Shown here: in pieces, positions 1 to 7,216 of the stretch
Layout: every line of letters starts with the position of its first letter
Numbering within the stretch: the first letter of the stretch is position 1
From: Rickettsiales bacterium
Lineage (GTDB): Bacteria; Pseudomonadota; Alphaproteobacteria; Rickettsiales; UBA1997
Direction: 5' to 3'
DNA: 17,857 nt
NCBI GenBank assembly: GCA_009693885.1
Contig: SHWK01000008.1
Coordinates: forward strand, 1-17,857
Notes under the pieces: model-generated
Seen by the model: only the letters and a program-made list of their open reading frames with translations
Database searches by the model: none
What the model was told of the DNA's origin: nothing
Made by a program: the position numbers and the translations under genes

Positions 1-177
1 AGCAATTTCCTTCGCAAAATTATTGCGTTTCGCTTGCAATTCTTGAATCAAAAAAGTTTGCTTACGCTTTTCTTCGTCAATTTGCAAAATATCGACCGCC
101 TTAACAGCGTTATTTCTATAGCCCATCGCTACATCGAATTTTTCAGGATTTTCACGAATCCATTTGATATCTAGCAT
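1..177 (-). CDS. serS: Seryl-tRNA synthetase, N-terminal fragment (cut by window edge)
   Basis: The reverse strand reads from an ATG at 177 to the window edge without a stop, giving 59 residues that begin MLDIKWIRENPEKFDVAM. This is the characteristic start of bacterial SerRS, the class II synthetase that charges tRNA-Ser. The visible part covers the first strand and the beginning of the N-terminal antiparallel coiled-coil arm that grips the long variable arm of tRNA-Ser; the run DEEKRKQTFLIQELQAKRN fits the first helix. The catalytic domain lies outside the window. The gene diverges from dapE, and the 246 bases between them are mostly filled by a long palindromic element. No clear Shine-Dalgarno sequence is seen before the ATG. 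Confidence 0.9.
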   Translation of the reverse strand, partial: MLDIKWIRENPEKFDVAMGYRNNAVKAVDILQIDEEKRKQTFLIQELQAKRNNFAKEIA

Positions 178-209
178 TTTAGAAAATTTTAATTAGAAAT
201 TATTTAGTG

Positions 210-380
210 ATTTTATATTTTATGAAAGAATGAAGAATTGAAGTTGGGAGAAGAGGCTTTGAGGCGAGTTCTGCAATCATCGCAAGCTACGCTTGCTTTT
301 AAATCAGATGATTGCGGTGTCTGAGCAGCAGAGCCTCTTCTCCCAACTTCAATTCTTCATTCTTTCATAAAATATAAAAT
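210..380 (-). repeat. Long palindromic element, copy 1 (shared core, private arms)
   Basis: Bases 210-258 and 332-380 are perfect inverted arms of 49 bp. Inside them is an asymmetric core that recurs at 15790-15870. Read on the minus strand, the core contains GCTCTGCTGCTCAGACACC (334-316), a variable stem (315-307 pairing with 281-273), an AT-rich linker (306-297), the hairpin GCAAGC-GTA-GCTTGC (296-282) and GAACTCGCCTCA (271-260). The two conserved blocks either side of the inner stem are not complementary, so they would form a large internal loop. The element lies between divergent serS and dapE, ending 33 bases before serS's ATG and 43 bases before dapE's. It encodes no plausible protein. 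Its function is unknown; mobility is inferred from the second copy. Confidence 0.85.
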
Positions 381-423
381 TCAACTTTCCATTCTACCAA
401 GCAATTTAAAATTTGAAATAAAA

Positions 424-1581
424 ATGATGGATGCAATTAAATTATCACAACAGCTAATCCAAATTCCATCTTACAGCGGCAATAGTCCCGAAGTTATTGG
501 CTTTATAAAAACTTATCTCGAAAAATTAAATTTTACTTGCGATATTTTAGAATATGAAGGCAGCGAATCCTACAAAGTCAACAATCTACACGCTTTATAT
601 AATCCAAAAAACAGCAAACGAATTTTATATTTCGCTGGCCACACTGATGTGGTTGCAACTGGTGATATCAAGGCTTGGACCCATGATCCATTTGCAGCAA
701 AAATTGTTGATGGCAAATTATTTGGTCGTGGCACCGCAGATATGAAATGCGCTGTAGCCTGTTTTATGGCTTCTGTAGCGCAGTTTCTCAACAGTGAAAA
801 TCCTAATTTTGGCATTGGTTTTTTGATCACCAATGATGAAGAAAATGATTCAATTAACGGCACTGCAAAAGTTTTAGAATGGATGCAAAACAATGGCAAA
901 GCAATCAGCGCCTGCATTGTCGGCGAGCCAACCAATCCCGAAAAACTCGGCGAAATGTTAAAAATTGGGCGTCGCGGCAGTATTGGATTTACGCTAAAAA
1001 TTATCGGCAAGCAAGGGCACGTGGCCTACCCCGATAACGCTCTCAACCCCATCACAACTTTAGTGAATATTCTGAAAGTTCTCAAAGAACATAAATTTGA
1101 TGATGGCAATGAATTTTTCAGCTCGACCAACCTAGAAACCACTAGTATCAGCAGTGATAATTTTGGCAATAATGTGATTCCGGCGCAAGCAAGCGCATCT
1201 TTTAATATTCGCTTCAACTCGCTACATGATTCAAAATCGATTGTTGATCTGATTGAATATGTCTGCCAAAAAAGTGTTGGATTGGGCGCCAAATATGAGC
1301 TAACCAAAAGAATTAGCGGCGAATCTTTTTTGAGCAAAGTAGGTAATTTTGCCAAAATTACCCAAAATGCAGTAGAAAAAATCTGTGGCACCAAACCAGT
1401 CCTCAGCACTACTGGCGGCACTTCTGACGCACGCTTCATTAAAGATCATTGCGATGAAATCGTTGAATGCGGCTTAGTCAATAAAACCGCTCATCAAATC
1501 GATGAATTTGCTTATTTAGAAGAAATCACTAAATTGCAACAAATCTATTTTGAAATTCTTAAAAATTATGATAATATTTAG
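424..1581 (+). CDS. dapE: Succinyl-diaminopimelate desuccinylase
   Basis: A 385-residue protein of the M20 metallohydrolase family, the usual DapE length. It cleaves N-succinyl-LL-2,6-diaminopimelate to LL-DAP and succinate in the cytoplasm, supplying peptidoglycan cross-links and lysine. Visible di-zinc and catalytic residues are H73 and D75 (GHTDVV), D106 (GRGTADMK), E139-E140 (TNDEEN), E168 (VGEPT) and H357 (KTAHQIDE). The dimerisation-lid segment GSIGFTLKIIGKQGHVAYP and the C-terminal STTGGTSDARF are also present; these favour DapE over ArgE-type relatives. Two adjacent ATGs (424, 427) are possible starts. No strong ribosome site is visible. The pgpA start overlaps the 3' end, so the two genes are probably co-transcribed. 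Expression presumably begins in the short AT-rich stretch after the palindromic element. Confidence 0.95.
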   Translation: MMDAIKLSQQLIQIPSYSGNSPEVIGFIKTYLEKLNFTCDILEYEGSESYKVNNLHALYNPKNSKRILYFAGHTDVVATGDIKAWTHDPFAAKIVDGKLFGRGTADMKCAVACFMASVAQFLNSENPNFGIGFLITNDEENDSINGTAKVLEWMQNNGKAISACIVGEPTNPEKLGEMLKIGRRGSIGFTLKIIGKQGHVAYPDNALNPITTLVNILKVLKEHKFDDGNEFFSSTNLETTSISSDNFGNNVIPAQASASFNIRFNSLHDSKSIVDLIEYVCQKSVGLGAKYELTKRISGESFLSKVGNFAKITQNAVEKICGTKPVLSTTGGTSDARFIKDHCDEIVECGLVNKTAHQIDEFAYLEEITKLQQIYFEILKNYDNI

Positions 1582-2284
1582 TAAGATCAGAGATTATATA
1601 AAAAATAGAATTACTAGCAAAATCACTGAATCCGACGAGAGAAAAATGGCGATTTTTTCTAGCGCTAGAGATCGCCTACTTAACTTAATGATAAAAAAAC
1701 AAATGATCACCAAAACAACAATTAGGATACACTCGGTTTTTATTACTTTTTTTGGCTGTGGAAAATTGCGCCATGGCCCCGGAACCCTTGCCAGCTTTAT
1801 GACGGTAGCATTATGGTTTGGCGCTAGTTATTTATTTAATAAATTTGATGTTTTTACATCGCTAGAAGAAATGCTATTTTGGATTACGATTTCAACGATA
1901 CTTTTTATTTATGGCATTCTTTTTATTCCTTTATATGAAAAACATTTGAACAGCCATGATCACCAATCAATTGTGATTGATGAAGTGGTAGGACAAATAG
2001 TGGCTCTATGCCTGACCTATCCCCTGGTTAGAAAATATTATTTCGATAATACGCTATTTCTTAACCAGCTAATTATGATGGGGCACATCATTTTATCTTT
2101 TACTTTATTCAGATTTTTAGATATCACCAAACCACTTTTTATCGGCTGGATTGATCGCAATGTCAAAGGATCGCTTGGCGTTATGCTCGATGATTTGGCT
2201 TGTGGACTGGTTGCGACAATTGTTAATGTGGCAATATTTACAGTCTATAACCACAGCGTATTAGAACTTCATGCTTTGATATAA
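1568..2284 (+). CDS. pgpA: Phosphatidylglycerophosphatase A
   Basis: A 238-residue membrane protein of the PgpA family, which dephosphorylates phosphatidylglycerol-phosphate to phosphatidylglycerol at the inner membrane. Family motifs are clear: HGPGTLASF (69-77), IVIDEVVGQ (135-143) with the acidic metal-binding pair, FRFLDITKP (181-189), and KGSLGVMLDDLACG (200-213). Several hydrophobic segments fit the usual multi-span topology. The first 45-50 residues are basic, hydrophilic and absent from typical PgpA (about 150-170 aa). The true start may be a later Met such as M41 or M46, or this is a real extension. The ATG at 1568 lies inside the end of dapE (14-base overlap), which supports coupling; a TTG at 1550 is a less likely start. 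Confidence 0.9.
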   Translation: MIIFSKIRDYIKNRITSKITESDERKMAIFSSARDRLLNLMIKKQMITKTTIRIHSVFITFFGCGKLRHGPGTLASFMTVALWFGASYLFNKFDVFTSLEEMLFWITISTILFIYGILFIPLYEKHLNSHDHQSIVIDEVVGQIVALCLTYPLVRKYYFDNTLFLNQLIMMGHIILSFTLFRFLDITKPLFIGWIDRNVKGSLGVMLDDLACGLVATIVNVAIFTVYNHSVLELHALI

Positions 2285-2289
2285 CGAAA

Positions 2290-2317
2290 TTGACATTGTT
2301 AAAATAGACTATATTTT
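2290..2317 (+). promoter_or_regulatory. Candidate sigma70-type promoter for nuoHIJK
   Basis: TTGACA at 2290-2295 is a perfect -35 box, followed after 16 bases by TATTTT at 2312-2317. An alternative -10, TTTAAT, lies at 2315-2320 but gives a 19-base spacer. The -10 region overlaps a small dyad, AAAATA-gacta-TATTTT (2301-2317), which could be an operator or chance in AT-rich DNA. It lies in the 80-base gap after pgpA, about 50 bases before the nuoH ATG, so nuoH could be transcribed independently of dapE-pgpA. Confidence 0.5.
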
Positions 2318-2364
2318 AATAGGATAAATTTAGCTGCAATCGCAATATACAAAACATCAATTTA

Positions 2365-3369
2365 ATGGAACAAATCTTTACTCAACTAACTGAAATCTTT
2401 TTTATTATTTTGCCAATTATTGGCAAAATTCTATTAGTTACATTGCCTTTGATTGGCGCAGTCGCTTATTTAACGCTGATGGAGCGCAAAGTTATTGGTG
2501 CAATGCAACTTCGTCGCGGACCCAATGTTGTTGGTCCTTTTGGCTTGCTGCAACCTTTGGCTGATGGCCTTAAGCTGATGTTAAAAGAAGTTATCATTCC
2601 CCGCGATGCTAATAAAATTTTGTTTTTATTAGCACCAATTATTACCTTTACCCTTGCTCTGATTGGCTGGGCAGTTATTCCATTTAGTGAAACTTTTGTT
2701 ATTGCCAATATTAATGTTGGTGTCACTTATTTACTTGCCGCCTCGTCACTTGGGGTTTATGGCATAATCATCGCTGGTTGGGCCAGCAACTCAAAATATG
2801 CCTTTTTGGGCGCAGTTCGTTCTTCGGCACAAATGATTTCTTATGAGGTATCGATCGGCTTAATTATTATCACCGTAGTACTTTGTGCTGGCTCACTAAA
2901 TTTAACTGAAATCGTTTTGGCACAAAAGAATCACTGGTTTGTTTGGCCTTTATTTCCAATGTTTGTCGTGTTTTTTATCTCAGCTTTAGCTGAAACAAAT
3001 CGCTTGCCATTTGATCTTCCTGAAGCAGAATCTGAGCTTGTTGCCGGCTATAATGTCGAATATAGCTCAATGCCTTTTTCACTATTTTTTTTGGGTGAAT
3101 ATGCTAACATGATTCTTATTTCATCTTTCGCGGCAATTTTATTTTTGGGAGGCTGGCTTCCACCACTTGATAATGATTTTTGCAACGCCATTCCCGGATT
3201 ATTGTGGTTTGTGCTCAAAATTTTCTTACTACTTTTTGTGTTCATCTGGGTGCGCGCCACTTTGCCGCGCTACCGTTATGATCAACTAATGCGCTTAGGT
3301 TGGAAAGTATTCCTTCCTCTGTCACTCCTTTGGGTTGTTGGCACCGCAGCTTTTATAATTTACGCTTAA
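2365..3369 (+). CDS. nuoH: NADH-quinone oxidoreductase subunit H
   Basis: A 334-residue polytopic membrane protein matching NuoH (ND1), the complex I subunit that joins the membrane arm to the peripheral arm and forms much of the quinone-access chamber. Diagnostic stretches are LTLMERKVIGAMQLRRGPN near residues 37-55, GLLQPLADGLKLMLKE just after it, and the loop AETNRLPFDLPEAESELVAGYNVEY with its cluster of conserved acidic residues. About eight hydrophobic spans are apparent and the length is normal. It begins the tightly packed nuoHIJK run: the nuoI ATG follows after 3 bases. A candidate promoter sits just upstream. The usual upstream gene nuoG is replaced by pgpA. Confidence 0.96.
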   Translation: MEQIFTQLTEIFFIILPIIGKILLVTLPLIGAVAYLTLMERKVIGAMQLRRGPNVVGPFGLLQPLADGLKLMLKEVIIPRDANKILFLLAPIITFTLALIGWAVIPFSETFVIANINVGVTYLLAASSLGVYGIIIAGWASNSKYAFLGAVRSSAQMISYEVSIGLIIITVVLCAGSLNLTEIVLAQKNHWFVWPLFPMFVVFFISALAETNRLPFDLPEAESELVAGYNVEYSSMPFSLFFLGEYANMILISSFAAILFLGGWLPPLDNDFCNAIPGLLWFVLKIFLLLFVFIWVRATLPRYRYDQLMRLGWKVFLPLSLLWVVGTAAFIIYA

Positions 3370-3372
3370 ATC

Positions 3373-3858
3373 ATGCAATTATTTCGTTCCGCTTATCAAT
3401 TTTTGCTTAAAGAAATTATTTTTGGCCATGCGCTAACTTTAAAATATTTTTTCAAGAAAAAAATCACGATCAACTATCCTTACGAAAAAGGCCCCTTAAG
3501 TCCACGCTTTAGAGGTGAGCACGCTCTGCGCCGCTATCCTAACGGAGAAGAACGCTGCATCGCCTGCAAATTATGTGAAGCAATTTGCCCAGCGCAAGCC
3601 ATCACAATTGAATCAGAAGAGCGCGCCGACGGATCTCGCCGCACCACCAAATATGATATTGATATGATCAAGTGCATCTATTGCGGCCTGTGCCAAGAAG
3701 CCTGCCCCGTTGATGCAATCGTCGAAGGTCCTAATTTTGAATATGCCACCGAAACGCGCGAAGAGCTGTATTATAACAAAGAAAAACTCTTAGCTAACGG
3801 CGATCGCTTTGAATACGCGCTGCGCAAAAATATTGAGTCAGATATAAATTACAGATAA
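3373..3858 (+). CDS. nuoI: NADH-quinone oxidoreductase subunit I (2[4Fe-4S] ferredoxin-like)
   Basis: A 161-residue protein with two classical CxxCxxCxxxCP motifs: C62, C65, C68, C72 and C101, C104, C107, C111. In NuoI these bind the clusters N6a and N6b that pass electrons toward N2 and quinone. The N-terminal amphipathic helix and the RFRGEHALRRYPNGEERCIACKLCE stretch (given here from residue 46) are typical of alphaproteobacterial and mitochondrial (TYKY) forms. Length and spacing are normal with no missing ligand. It lies 3 bases after nuoH and 1 base before nuoJ, so translation is probably coupled. Confidence 0.96.
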   Translation: MQLFRSAYQFLLKEIIFGHALTLKYFFKKKITINYPYEKGPLSPRFRGEHALRRYPNGEERCIACKLCEAICPAQAITIESEERADGSRRTTKYDIDMIKCIYCGLCQEACPVDAIVEGPNFEYATETREELYYNKEKLLANGDRFEYALRKNIESDINYR

Positions 3859-3859
3859 T

Positions 3860-4474
3860 ATGGCATTCACAACAATTTTATTTTACCTTTTTTCCTTTGT
3901 TCTGATCTCATCAGCCCTTGTGGTTGTTAGCACCAGAAACACTATTCATTCTGTATTATTTTTGATTTTAACATTCTTTAATGCTGCGGCACTTTTTGTT
4001 TTGCTTGGCGCAGAATTTATTGCAATGCTATTGATCGTTGTCTATGTAGGCGCCATAGCGGTTTTATTTTTGTTTGTTGTGATGATGCTCAATGTTGATC
4101 GCAGCACTGTGCGCACAAAAGTAGCTCTGCACACACCATTACTTTTTTGTATAGCAATAGTTTTTTTCTTAGAAATCTTCCTAGTTATCAAAGTTTCTTC
4201 AGTGGCGCATTATCAAACGGCCCTACTCTTTCCTGTTGCCGAAGGCACGCACAATATTAATAATTTGGGCGATGTTTTATACACTAAATTTTTCTTACCA
4301 TTTCAACTTGCTGGCGGAGTGCTCTTTGTAGCAATGATCGGCGCTATCGTTCTTACTTTAAAAACAAATACCCGCTTCATTAGAAAACAAAAAATCAGCG
4401 ACCAAACCTCTCGCACCAAGGATAACTCGCTTGAAATCATCAAAGTTAAAACAGGGGAAGGCATCGAATTATGA
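3860..4474 (+). CDS. nuoJ: NADH-quinone oxidoreductase subunit J
   Basis: A 204-residue membrane protein matching NuoJ (ND6). The conserved early part reads STRNTIHSVLFLILTFFNAAALFVLLGAEFIA (split here across residues 24-55), followed by VVYVGAIAVLFLFVVMML, the helix that carries the pi-bulge region in complex I. Five hydrophobic spans are visible. The final 35 residues or so are charged and hydrophilic. The gene begins one base after nuoI and its TGA overlaps the nuoK ATG as ATGA, a standard arrangement for coupled translation within the operon. Confidence 0.95.
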   Translation: MAFTTILFYLFSFVLISSALVVVSTRNTIHSVLFLILTFFNAAALFVLLGAEFIAMLLIVVYVGAIAVLFLFVVMMLNVDRSTVRTKVALHTPLLFCIAIVFFLEIFLVIKVSSVAHYQTALLFPVAEGTHNINNLGDVLYTKFFLPFQLAGGVLFVAMIGAIVLTLKTNTRFIRKQKISDQTSRTKDNSLEIIKVKTGEGIEL

Positions 4475-4785
4475 GCACAGAACTTACTATCAATCACTTT
4501 ACTACGCTAGCTCTTTTGCTTTTTGTTATTGGCCTGAGCGGCATTTTTATCAATCGCAAAAATATTATTTCGCTCTTGATGTCTATTGAGTTAATGTTGC
4601 TTTCAGTTAACATTAATTTCGTGGCATTTTCAGCTTTTTTGCAAGATTTAAATGGGCAAGTCTTCTCGATGTTTGTCCTTACGGTTGCAGGCGCCGAAGC
4701 GGCAATTGGCTTGGCAATTTTGATCATTTATTTTCACAATCGTAAAAATGCTGAGGTCAACAGCATCTCTTCAATGAAAGGATAA
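4471..4785 (+). CDS. nuoK: NADH-quinone oxidoreductase subunit K
   Basis: A 104-residue three-span protein matching NuoK (ND4L), an antiporter-like proton-channel subunit of the complex I membrane arm. The two membrane-buried glutamates needed for proton transfer are present at E40 (in SIELMLLSVNINFV) and E76 (in VAGAEAAIGLAI), equivalent to E36 and E72 of the E. coli protein. The start overlaps the nuoJ stop (ATGA). nuoL would normally follow, but the next gene is an unrelated exported protein whose ribosome site AAAGGA lies inside the end of nuoK. Confidence 0.95.
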   Translation: MSTELTINHFTTLALLLFVIGLSGIFINRKNIISLLMSIELMLLSVNINFVAFSAFLQDLNGQVFSMFVLTVAGAEAAIGLAILIIYFHNRKNAEVNSISSMKG

Positions 4786-4789
4786 TTTG

Positions 4790-6196
4790 ATGCAAAAATT
4801 CCGATTTCTAATCGCAGTTTTTTTCGCCATCGCTTCATTATTTTTTACTGATAGCGGTCATGCATTATTTCGCTCTATAGATCAAACCAACTGTCCCGTC
4901 GATAGACAAACTTCAAACTATACATTAGATGCAGTCACAGAGCAAGATCCTGACGCGATAAAATCACTTTCTAACTGCATCAAATATAATCACAAACTAC
5001 TCTTTCAGGCCTGCCTGATTGATCCTTCTCAACTCGCTAATGCTGATGATATATTTCGCAAAGATGAAAATTTTATTTATCGCTTGGTTAAAGTTAATCC
5101 CGAAATATTAAAATATATTTCACCTGAATTACAAAATGATCCGCATTTTATCGAAGAAGCATCTTATTTAAGCCGCGATGCCTTGCAATACGCTGCTCCA
5201 AAACTACTTGATAGCCGCCAATTTATGGAAAAAATGATCCGCTATGATTCCAAGAATTATATTTACGCCTCAACTCGTATCAAAGAAATCCACGAAATTG
5301 CCGCTGAAGCCTTTAAAGATGATGGACTGCTTTTAATGTATGCGCCACTATCAATTCAAAATAATCGCCAACTCGTAAAAACTGCAATAAAATCGAATGT
5401 TTCTGCTTTTGAATATGCCGCAAAAGATCTCAAGCATGATATGGAGCTTCTTCTGTTAATTGGCAAAAAACCAGAAATCGCCGACAAGACAGAAATAGAA
5501 AAATTCCTCTTCAAAAACTATGTCACCGAAGAAAAACAGCGCAATATTGGGGCAATCATTGACAAGAGAACAAAATTTTTTAAAAAACATCGCATTATCA
5601 ATCGCAATTATATCACCAAATGGCAGCGCGGCTTTGATTTTAACGGCACCTATTTGCAAGATAATCTTCACTTGGTCACCGCAGAAAGTCGCAACAATCC
5701 AACACACTGGAAAGATGATTTAAAAAAATACCCCGATTTAATCACCAAAATTGAAAAATTTTTTACACGACGCCATCTTGATCGCAATACAATTGATGGC
5801 CTGTCTTTAACCTATCTATGGAAAATTAAAAACTATCCAACAACCATCGCCTTCAATTTATATCTTTTGCGTGATAGCAATGATGCAGAATTAGGCCCTG
5901 ATTATGTTAGCTCTACTTCACTGACCGCTATCGCACAAAAAGATGGCAAAGAATGGCATTTAAGTATTGTTGAGGTGGTTTTTGATAAAGAGATCAAGGC
6001 TGATGTAGCATACGAAGATGGTCAAAAAAAATATATTCTCCAAGATTTATATATCACAAATAAAGCCGATAAAAATCCTAAACTGCTTTTTAGAGTTGAA
6101 GATAAATTCACCGAATATTTTGAGATTTTTGAAGAGCTAAGAGGTGGAAAATACAAAATGATTCATCGCATCGATCCACTTGCCATAAACTATTGA
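4790..6196 (+). CDS. Exported DUF4116-like repeat protein of unknown function
   Basis: A 468-residue protein I can only partly classify. An N-terminal signal peptide is clear: basic MQKFR, a hydrophobic core to about residue 19, and a probable signal peptidase I site after GHA25. Residues 91-230 hold about five degenerate repeats of ~25 residues built on a theme such as ALQYAAPKLLDSRQFMEKMI, resembling DUF4116 helical repeats. The second half (about 240-468) is mixed alpha/beta, lysine-rich and unrecognised. The ATG at 4790 is preceded by AAAGGA at good distance; a TTG at 4787 is a poorer start. The gene begins 4 bases after the nuoK stop, so it is likely expressed with complex I genes. Its 3' end overlaps the opposing hisZ-like gene by 7 bases. 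Periplasmic location is inferred. Confidence 0.8.
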   Translation: MQKFRFLIAVFFAIASLFFTDSGHALFRSIDQTNCPVDRQTSNYTLDAVTEQDPDAIKSLSNCIKYNHKLLFQACLIDPSQLANADDIFRKDENFIYRLVKVNPEILKYISPELQNDPHFIEEASYLSRDALQYAAPKLLDSRQFMEKMIRYDSKNYIYASTRIKEIHEIAAEAFKDDGLLLMYAPLSIQNNRQLVKTAIKSNVSAFEYAAKDLKHDMELLLLIGKKPEIADKTEIEKFLFKNYVTEEKQRNIGAIIDKRTKFFKKHRIINRNYITKWQRGFDFNGTYLQDNLHLVTAESRNNPTHWKDDLKKYPDLITKIEKFFTRRHLDRNTIDGLSLTYLWKIKNYPTTIAFNLYLLRDSNDAELGPDYVSSTSLTAIAQKDGKEWHLSIVEVVFDKEIKADVAYEDGQKKYILQDLYITNKADKNPKLLFRVEDKFTEYFEIFEELRGGKYKMIHRIDPLAINY

Positions 6197-7113
6197 GATT
6201 TTCGTAAACGATTGATGTAAATCGTTGCCCCAACTGCATCCATGCCATTTATTTTATATCTTCCACCACGAACAATCGGATAAGAAAAATCGCCACAAAA
6301 CACATCAAAAGAAATATCTCTGTGATAAGAAGTTCGGTCATCGCCGAATAGATCAAAACAAAGCTGCACTTGTGGAAAATTCTTGACAATAAAAAGAGAA
6401 ATTTTTTCAGCGCGCTTTAATTCTGCGCTGATTTTTGTTGATTTTATTTTAGCAGAAATCTTTGCACTTAATAATTTTAGGTTATCGTTGTAAAGTGCTA
6501 TTTCACTGATTAAATCACTATATTCTTTGCTTAATTTTTTAACCGCTGATAAATCTTTTTTTCTGATTGCAGCCAACATTTTTTCTTGGTCTTTAATTTT
6601 TAATTCTGCAACAAGCAGCTCAACAAAATTTGGCAAAGAAAATTCTATTGTCAGATTTTTTGCGGCAATTTTTGGCAAGATTTTTAATATTGTTTCAATA
6701 ATTTCGAAATTTGATTTTTCTTGATCGCAGCCGATGATCTCAACTCCCACTTGGGTTGATTGCCTATCGGCATAAAGTTCGCTGCTTTTAGTGAGCAGCA
6801 CATCACCAACATAGCATAATTTTAGTGGCATTTTTTGGTTTTTGAGACGAGTATTGAGAAGCCTTGATATTTGTAGCGTGATATCATTGCGCAACACTAA
6901 ATTTTTGCCCGAAATAGGATCGGTGATCAAAAAAGAATCGGTGATTTCTTGATGAGAAAAATTATCAGCAAACTCTAGTAATGGCGTTTTAAATAGGCGA
7001 TACCCTCCTTCAAGAAAAAAATCTAGGGTTAGATTAATTTTGCGATGACTCTTTTCCGCCTCATCGGATAGTAAATCATAAAAGCCAACTGGTAGTAGGT
7101 GTGCTGGTGCCAT
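6190..7113 (-). CDS. hisZ: HisZ-like protein (HisRS-related, ATP phosphoribosyltransferase regulatory subunit family)
   Basis: A 307-residue protein related to the catalytic core of histidyl-tRNA synthetase but lacking the anticodon domain, as in HisZ. HisZ has no charging activity; it partners short-form HisG in the first step of histidine synthesis. Supporting stretches are PVGFYDLLSDEAEK near the start, class II motif 2 equivalent LRNDITLQISRLL, RQSTQVGVEIIG, and the C-terminal IVRGGRYKINGMDAVGATIYINRLRK. I chose the ATG at 7113 because family similarity begins there; the frame continues upstream to 7191, but that extension of 26 codons lies in repeat DNA. No hisG or other his gene is visible. 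It follows addA by about 100 bases on the same strand. A function outside histidine synthesis cannot be excluded. Confidence 0.8.
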   Translation of the reverse strand: MAPAHLLPVGFYDLLSDEAEKSHRKINLTLDFFLEGGYRLFKTPLLEFADNFSHQEITDSFLITDPISGKNLVLRNDITLQISRLLNTRLKNQKMPLKLCYVGDVLLTKSSELYADRQSTQVGVEIIGCDQEKSNFEIIETILKILPKIAAKNLTIEFSLPNFVELLVAELKIKDQEKMLAAIRKKDLSAVKKLSKEYSDLISEIALYNDNLKLLSAKISAKIKSTKISAELKRAEKISLFIVKNFPQVQLCFDLFGDDRTSYHRDISFDVFCGDFSYPIVRGGRYKINGMDAVGATIYINRLRKSQ

Positions 7114-7211
7114 AAATTCGGGATAACGGTTTGTTGTGAAGCCCCCCCTCTCGGGATAAAGTTTGTTGTCGGAGCGCCGCTTCGGCAACAAACTTTATCC
7201 CGAATTTACTA
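7113..7211. repeat. Three-copy repeat forming a 25-bp hairpin between addA and hisZ
   Basis: The gap holds three copies of a unit containing CGGGATAA-GTTTGTTG: copy A at about 7113-7141 (imperfect), copy B at 7151-7168, and copy C inverted at 7186-7211. B and C are perfect inverted repeats of 18 bp (7151-7168 with 7186-7203), continued by TCGGAGC/GCTTCGG (7169-7175 with 7179-7185, two wobble pairs) around a GCC loop. Copy A resembles the inverse of C over about 30 bases, including its AAATT flank and GAAGC end, so A could pair with C instead. The region follows the addA stop closely and abuts the hisZ start. There is no T-run typical of an intrinsic terminator after the stem on the minus strand. 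Confidence 0.8.
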
Positions 7212-7216
7212 CCTTG

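Noticed and set aside
210..380. Element 1 as a CRISPR array, tRNA gene or intrinsic terminator
   Set aside because: There are no regularly spaced direct repeats, no tRNA cloverleaf, no T-run after the stem, and both flanking genes point away from it.
570..1439. Two long open frames antisense to dapE
   Set aside because: They lie fully opposite a well-conserved gene with intact catalytic motifs and show no recognisable family; they are shadows of its codon pattern.
7114..7191. Upstream extension of the hisZ-like frame by 26 codons
   Set aside because: The extra residues are encoded by the repeat and hairpin DNA and have no family similarity; the HisZ match begins at the ATG at 7113.
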